Shown here: positions 14,029 through 16,968 of the stretch, one piece after another | Position numbering within the stretch: position 1 is the first letter of the stretch | Layout: each line of letters starts with the position of its first letter | Assembly: GCA_021791615.1 (NCBI GenBank) | Contig: JAJYWG010000220.1 | Location: 1 to 16,968, forward strand | Reading direction: 5' to 3' | Source of the DNA: Actinomycetes bacterium | GTDB lineage: Bacteria; Actinomycetota; Acidimicrobiia; Acidimicrobiales; RAAP-2 | DNA: 16,968 bases | Made by a program: the position numbers and the translations under genes | The notes under the pieces: generated by a model | Database searches by the model: none | What the model was told of the DNA's origin: nothing | Seen by the model: the letters and a program-made list of their open reading frames with translations, nothing else

Positions 14029-14706
14029 GCCAAGTGCCGAGGTGGCGTAGTGATCGCGGCTGATGGGCGGAGCACGGTGGATCCCGGTCCTGATGCCACC
14101 TACCGCGACGACCGGCTGAAGGTGCGCGCCTTTCCTGAGCGGGATCTCCTTGTTGGCTGTTGCGACGAGGACCTAGTCGCGGATCGGGTATTCGACGTAC
14201 TGGGCGCTACGGTCGAGCTGCGCGAGCCGGGCGAGCTCGCTCTGCACGAAGTCGTGATGCGAGAACGCTTCCGCGTGGCAACGGGGATGGGCCGCAGCTG
14301 GCCGCGCGTGCAGGTACTTGCCGCCTTCGGAGCCAGGGAAGCTCCTCGGCTCATCCGGTTGATCGCCGACGCTGGATACGATCCAATCGAGGAGCAGTCG
14401 ATCTGCTGGTGGGGGTTATTGGCCGATGCCGGGATGCTCTTGCGTCGCTACTGCCGGCCGTCGATCTCTAGCGACGCTCTCATCCGGCTCCTGGTTGCCG
14501 CTATCTCCGAGACTGCCGCCGTAAGTCCCGTGGTTGGCGGAGCTGTATCGGTCGGAGTGCTCGACTCCAACGGTGCAAGGATGCTCCCAGCTGGCGATGT
14601 GGAGGCTGTGGGGGCGAGTGGTCGCGCACGAGCAGCGTGCTGGAGCGGTTCTTCTCGTGACCCAGCCGCAACGTTGCAACGGCACGCCGTTGCAACGGCA
14701 CGGTGA
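14029..14706 (+). pseudogene. 5'-truncated proteasome-type Ntn-hydrolase-like gene
   Basis: The frame suddenly becomes protein-like at KCRGGVVIAADGRSTV, the second strand of proteasome beta / HslV / Anbu-like Ntn hydrolases (KCxDGVVxAADxRAT). RDDRLKVRAFPERDLLVGCC follows, with the Lys that corresponds to the catalytic Lys33. Helical and strand segments continue to AAVSPVVGGAVSVGVLDSNG. In the family the nucleophilic Thr (or Ser/Cys) lies about 16 residues before the conserved Asp; here those residues (SDSRPRG) are unrelated and contain no start codon or nucleophile in a family context. The gene therefore lacks its catalytic N-terminus. An internal GTG at 14050 could start translation, but the product could not be a normal peptidase. 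The last 40 residues are low-complexity and overlap a 16-base direct repeat. The region 13794-14028 upstream holds nothing recognisable. Confidence 0.55.
14672..14703. repeat. 16-base direct repeat built on the palindrome CGTTGCAACG
   Basis: CGTTGCAACGGCACGC (14672-14687) is followed directly by CGTTGCAACGGCACGG (14688-14703). Each copy carries the perfect 10-base palindrome CGTTGCAACG. The pair lies at the junction of two convergent genes, the Ntn-hydrolase remnant and the YoeB gene. It could be a protein-binding site or a small duplication. Confidence 0.8.
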
Positions 14707-14716
14707 TGGAGTCTTG

Positions 14717-14977
14717 CTATCGCTTGTAGTGGTACCGCACTTGGAGGACCACCAAGTCGGAGTCGACCACCTGGTAGACGAGACGGTGTTCGTCTGTGAT
14801 GCGACGCGACCACGCTCCGCTGACGCCGTACTTTAGTGGCTCTGGCTTTCCGATCCCCTTGACTGGATCACGAAGTGCATCGTCGAGCAGGCGGTTGATG
14901 CGTTTCAAGACGGAGCGGTCTGATCGTTGCCAGTACGTGTAGTCTTCCCAGCCCTGTGAAGTGAAAACGAGCCTCAC
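14717..14977 (-). CDS. yoeB: YoeB-family toxin (RelE superfamily mRNA interferase)
   Basis: The product has 86 aa, the usual YoeB length. It starts [20 protein letters not shown] and shows LKRINRLLDDALRDPVKGIGKPEPLK, then SGAWSRRITDEHRLVYQVVD and the C-terminal RYHYKR. These are the Txe/YoeB hallmarks, including the catalytic-region Glu, Arg and His residues and the terminal HY. Known YoeB proteins cleave mRNA at the ribosomal A site. The start GTG (14977-14975) overlaps the stop of the antitoxin gene by four bases (GTGA), so the two genes are translationally coupled, antitoxin first. The gene looks intact. Confidence 0.95.
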   Translation of the reverse strand: MRLVFTSQGWEDYTYWQRSDRSVLKRINRLLDDALRDPVKGIGKPEPLKYGVSGAWSRRITDEHRLVYQVVDSDLVVLQVRYHYKR

Positions 14978-15222
14978 TCACGATCCAGCGGATGCTCGAC
15001 TACGTTGCCGGACGCTGCCGCTTCTGCGGCGTCGAGCAGGCGGCGGGCATTGGCCGGAGATCGGAACAAGTAGGCAGTCTCCTCCCACGCTGCATACTCG
15101 TCTGCTGACATGAGCACGGCATTGCCGCGCTTGGACATGATCTCGATAGGCGCACGATCATTGTTGACCTTTTCGATGAGCGGGAACAGATTCCTGCGCG
15201 CCTCGCTGACGGTGATTGCCAC
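14974..15222 (-). CDS. yefM: YefM/Phd-family antitoxin
   Basis: The product has 82 aa from GTG 15222, preceded by AGGAGG. The N-terminus [20 protein letters not shown] and the following [20 protein letters not shown] form the Phd/YefM fold that binds DNA and dimerises. The C-terminal half ([20 protein letters not shown]) is the toxin-neutralising tail. The frame is open upstream to 15288, but the first 22 codons are not conserved and the ribosome site lies within them. The protein should inhibit the YoeB encoded directly downstream and repress the promoter at 15247-15257. Confidence 0.95.
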   Translation of the reverse strand: MAITVSEARRNLFPLIEKVNNDRAPIEIMSKRGNAVLMSADEYAAWEETAYLFRSPANARRLLDAAEAAASGNVVEHPLDRE

Positions 15223-15240
15223 AGCGCCTCCTATCCTTGT

Positions 15241-15257
15241 ACGCGATATCGTACCGC
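15241..15257 (-). promoter_or_regulatory. Promoter and likely operator of the yefM-yoeB pair
   Basis: TACGAT (minus, 15253-15248) is a good -10 box and places the transcript start about 18 bases before the GTG of yefM. It overlaps the palindrome CGATATCG (15244-15251), itself flanked by GTAC on both sides, a plausible YefM operator. Bases 15247-15257 are identical to 12969-12979 in the other minus-strand toxin-antitoxin promoter. Confidence 0.55.
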
Positions 15258-15284
15258 ATTCGGTTGCACGCTGGCCGGCTTCAT

Positions 15285-15310
15285 GCATATCGCCACTGAT
15301 ATGCTAGCAT
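15285..15310 (+). promoter_or_regulatory. Promoter and operator of the vapB-vapC pair
   Basis: A perfect 7-base inverted repeat, GCATATC (15285-15291) and GATATGC (15298-15304), has a 6-base centre. Its right arm overlaps -10-like TATGCT (15300-15305) and TAGCAT (15305-15310). Transcription would start within a few bases of ATG 15319, giving an almost leaderless message. The inverted repeat is the likely VapB binding site. Confidence 0.55.
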
Positions 15311-15318
15311 TGTGCGAC

Positions 15319-15540
15319 ATGAGGACGCTCTACCTTCGCAACGTGCCTGACGAAGTTGTGGAGCGCCTGGAACGGCTGGCCGCCCGTGAGCGGATGTCCC
15401 TATCGGCGGTGGCGGTGAAGGAGCTCGAGGAAGTGTCACGCCGGGTGGACAACCCGGTGCTGCTTCGCACCCTCCCGGACCATGGCATCGATCCGGTCTT
15501 GGTCGTCGCCGACGTGGAAGCGGGGCGCTCCGAGAGGTGA
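15319..15540 (+). CDS. vapB: VapB/FitA-like antitoxin
   Basis: The product has 73 aa from ATG 15319. The N-terminal part [20 protein letters not shown] and then [20 protein letters not shown] is a ribbon-helix-helix domain of the FitA/VapB type. The C-terminal part ([20 protein letters not shown]) is the toxin-binding tail. The frame is open from 15283, but the operator and -10 lie in that stretch, so the later ATG is preferred. The stop overlaps the start of the PIN toxin gene by four bases. It should neutralise VapC and repress the promoter just upstream, which is divergent from that of yefM-yoeB (96 bases between the two start codons). Confidence 0.88.
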   Translation: MRTLYLRNVPDEVVERLERLAARERMSLSAVAVKELEEVSRRVDNPVLLRTLPDHGIDPVLVVADVEAGRSER

Positions 15541-15920
15541 TCGTCGTCGACGCGTCGGCGGCGGTATCCGCTCTGTTGAACGCTGGCCCTGCTCGCCAGG
15601 CGCTGGCAGAGGAGCAGGTGCACGTCCCTCACCTGATCGACCCCGAGGTCGCGAACGCACTTCGCCGTGGGGTCGCTGCCTCGCTGATCGAACCAGGCGA
15701 CGCATGGACTGCGCTCGATCGGTGGCGCCGGCTTGGCATGTCGCGCCATGCCGTCTTCCATCTGCTGGAGCGCATCTGGGAGCTTCGGGAGAACCTCTCG
15801 GCCTATGACGCTTCCTATGTTGCGTTGGCCGAAACACTCGGCTGCGCACTGCTCACCGCGGATGCCAGGCTCAGCCGAGCCTCGGGCCTCCGCTGTCCGG
15901 TGACCGTGGTCCCGCGGTAG
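15537..15920 (+). CDS. vapC: VapC-family PIN-domain ribonuclease toxin
   Basis: The product has 127 aa from GTG 15537, which overlaps the antitoxin stop (GTGA). The PIN fold is clear: VVDASAAV with Asp5, [10 protein letters not shown] with Glu37, [13 protein letters not shown] with Asp91, and [11 protein letters not shown] with Asp109. This is the complete acidic quartet that binds Mg2+ or Mn2+. VapC toxins are endoribonucleases, and many cut specific tRNAs or rRNA; the target here is unknown. Length and motif spacing are normal for the family and no damage is visible. Confidence 0.95.
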   Translation: MIVVDASAAVSALLNAGPARQALAEEQVHVPHLIDPEVANALRRGVAASLIEPGDAWTALDRWRRLGMSRHAVFHLLERIWELRENLSAYDASYVALAETLGCALLTADARLSRASGLRCPVTVVPR

Positions 15921-16047
15921 CACCCACCGGCCTTATTGGCGAGTTCGGCATCCCCGGCGAGCTGGCGTTCGGTGCCGGCGATGGCCTAACGACCAGTAGC
16001 GTTCGGAGGAGCTGCGGCGGGATGTCGTCCCGGCCGAGCCGCCGGAA

Positions 16048-16083
16048 AAATCTCAGTTGGTTCCCGGGAACCAACTGAGATTT
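16048..16083. terminator. Perfect 36-base palindrome, probable bidirectional intrinsic terminator
   Basis: AAATCTCAGTTGGTTC is followed by CCGG and then its exact complement, giving a 16-bp stem with a four-base loop. On the minus strand the stem runs into five Ts (TTTTT), and on the plus strand into TTTCTT, so it can end transcription both ways. On the plus strand it lies 127 bases after vapC. On the minus strand it lies six bases after the stop of a short frame at 16090. A stem this long and perfect is unusual for a terminator. Confidence 0.75.
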
Positions 16084-16089
16084 CTTGGC

Positions 16090-16230
16090 CTACGCAGGTA
16101 CGATCTCATCTACTCCAATGCCGTTCCATGCCACCACATACCGCCCATCCGGGCTGCGGTAGCGGCCTGGTGGGTTGCCGGCGAGAGCACTGGTGTCGAT
16201 GGCTGGGCCTGCTGGCCGTACGGTAGGCGG
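16090..16230 (-). pseudogene. Possible C-terminal gene remnant ending at the palindrome
   Basis: A 46-codon open stretch ends with GRYRSPDGRYVVAWNGIGVD and then EIVPA and a stop (16092-16090). This looks protein-like, and its stop lies directly before the terminator-like palindrome. No start codon or longer gene is found upstream (a TAG lies at 16233-16231), so it would be a fragment. I do not recognise a family, and chance cannot be excluded. Confidence 0.25.
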
Positions 16231-16450
16231 CTACACGCTCCGCTGCGCCCAAGATGGCTGTGCTGGTTGTGCCCAAGGGGGATGGTCGGAGAGCTGAGAA
16301 GGTGCCTGTGACCGCGATCCTGTGGGGAAGCCTGCGGAGCCATGCGAAGGCCTCGGAGGGCGGACGCGTGTCCGGGGTCAGCTCTCACCAGCGTTCTCTC
16401 CCGCGCTCGCGTTCTCCCTCTGTCACCCCCACCTTCTTTCTCCGCTTCCC

Positions 16451-16487
16451 GCCCGCACTTGCGCCCCCGAAGGGGCGCCGTGCGAGC
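16451..16487 (-). other. Two-tier hairpin in repeat copy 1
   Basis: The inner stem GCGCCCC/GGGGCGC closes a CGAA loop, which on the minus strand reads C(UUCG)G, an exceptionally stable tetraloop. The outer stem GCCCGCAC pairs with GTGCGAGC and has one mismatch. Confidence 0.7.
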
Positions 16488-16560
16488 TGTTCCCTCCCAC
16501 TCTTGATCTCCCTCACTCCCGTTCTCCCTCTGTCATCCCCACCTTCTTTCTCCGCCACCC

Positions 16561-16597
16561 GCCCGCACTTGCGCCCCCGAAGGGGCGCCGTGCGGGC
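16561..16597 (-). other. Two-tier hairpin in repeat copy 2
   Basis: It has the same plan as the hairpin 110 bases to the left, but its outer stem GCCCGCAC/GTGCGGGC is perfect (8 bp), with the 7-bp inner stem and minus-strand UUCG loop (16571-16588). An internal loop of two bases against one separates the two stems. No T-run follows, so a plain terminator is less likely than a structured RNA or DNA element. Confidence 0.7.
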
Positions 16598-16610
16598 TGT
16601 CCTCTCCCAC

Positions 16611-16968
16611 TAGCGAATTCTCTCTGATTCACGTCATAGAGCCTAATGCGCGTCTTTGTGCGCGTTCTCCCTGGTGCGAGCGTTATCCACAGAAGCCAAA
16701 ATTCAATTCTACGCGCGGGTGTTTTGGTCTCTGACCAGGACCTCCATCTTTTGCGTCATTTTTTCGGCTACGAAGGTCCACCCCTCTGACCTGCACTTTT
16801 CAAAGCTGGGACATTCATACGGCAGGGAATGAAAACCCTAGTCAGAGCCATTGCCTGTAACGGGTTCTTGTTGTTGAGGAGCCGATGAGGTTCACCTGTG
16901 GATAACCACTGTGCGGCTTCTGGCAAGGGAGGCTGCTGGCGTTTCGACGTCGATTTAGGGCCAATACC
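16611..16968. other. AT-richer non-coding stretch with two DnaA boxes
   Basis: No convincing gene is seen in these 358 bases. The sequence is visibly richer in A/T than the rest of the window, with runs such as CATTTTTTCGG and AAAATTCAATTCT. It carries TTATCCACA at 16683-16691 and its reverse complement TGTGGATAA at 16897-16905, both perfect consensus DnaA boxes. This could be part of a replication origin or a DnaA-controlled region. No dnaA, dnaN, rep or par gene is in view to decide. Confidence 0.5.

Larger units (their letters stand above)
16397..16610. repeat. Two copies of a 104-base repeat, 110-base period
   Basis: Copies lie at 16397-16500 and 16507-16610. They are nearly identical over their last 91 bases (from CGTTCTCCCTCTGTCA at 16410 and 16520) and more diverged in the first 13. 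They are strongly C/T-rich on the plus strand before the hairpin. No convincing gene overlaps. The stretch 16231-16396 before them holds nothing recognisable. Confidence 0.92.

Noticed and set aside
11162..16090. Insertion sequence or prophage as cause of the disorder
   Set aside because: No transposase, integrase or terminal inverted repeats could be found, although the region looks rearranged.
15871..16311. Two opposite short frames that both begin VPGNQLRF around 16048-16083
   Set aside because: The shared start is only the palindrome read from both strands. Neither frame has other family resemblance.
16604..16613. CCTCTCC as the missing 3' acceptor strand of the tRNA-Ser fragment
   Set aside because: It could pair with GGAGAGG, but no T-arm precedes it; it follows the repeat hairpin and lies more than 5 kb away.
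16254..16627. Open frames of about 100-120 codons through the tandem repeats
   Set aside because: Low-complexity Pro/Ser/Arg-rich translation caused by the repeated C/T-rich DNA; no conserved pattern.

Overview
The window reads as high-GC actinobacterial DNA. GTG starts are common, and several genes seem to have TANNNT -10 boxes directly at the start codon (leaderless transcripts). The secreted-protein style (GGVFAF-D repeats, YTPxSPVRxxDTR modules, large CocE-like and beta-helix exoproteins) recalls uncultured Acidimicrobiia. That placement is an inference; no rRNA or core phylogenetic marker is present.

Left part (1-10925) is ordered and mostly intact. On the minus strand lie the 5' end of a Tat-exported protein (1-157) and a branched-chain-amino-acid-type substrate-binding protein (313-2223 or longer). 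Next comes a frameshifted C-terminal fragment of an AlkA-like DNA glycosylase (minus, about 2453-2709). On the plus strand follow a two-gene unit (2899-4844), a TIGR01777/SDR39U1 epimerase (4989-5921), a secreted CocE/NonD-type S15 hydrolase (6102-8768) and a secreted parallel beta-helix protein (9126-10925). In the two-gene unit, a J-domain/transmembrane/Mrr-type nuclease fusion is followed 8 bases later by an unrecognised protein.

Right part (about 11100-16100) looks like an accessory or decaying region. It begins with the 5' half of a tRNA-Ser(GCU) gene that lacks a usable 3' half. Debris of secreted surface-protein repeats follows, on both sides of a toxin-antitoxin pair (12382-12962, minus). 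After that come a hypothetical gene fragment (about 13315-13793), a proteasome-type Ntn-hydrolase missing its catalytic N-terminus (14029-14706), a YoeB/YefM pair (14717-15222, minus) and a divergent VapB/VapC pair (15319-15920, plus). All three toxin-antitoxin pairs have 4-base stop/start overlaps. The first two share an 11-base promoter/operator element.

The end (15921-16968) has almost no convincing coding capacity but is rich in structure: a perfect 36-base palindrome that fits a bidirectional terminator, a 104-base sequence repeated with a 110-base period and carrying a c(UUCG)g hairpin on the minus strand, and an AT-richer stretch with two consensus DnaA boxes in opposite orientation.

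The best candidate for an undescribed system is the J-domain/Mrr nuclease with its partner gene. The tRNA-Ser half-gene and the structured repeats at the right end come next.
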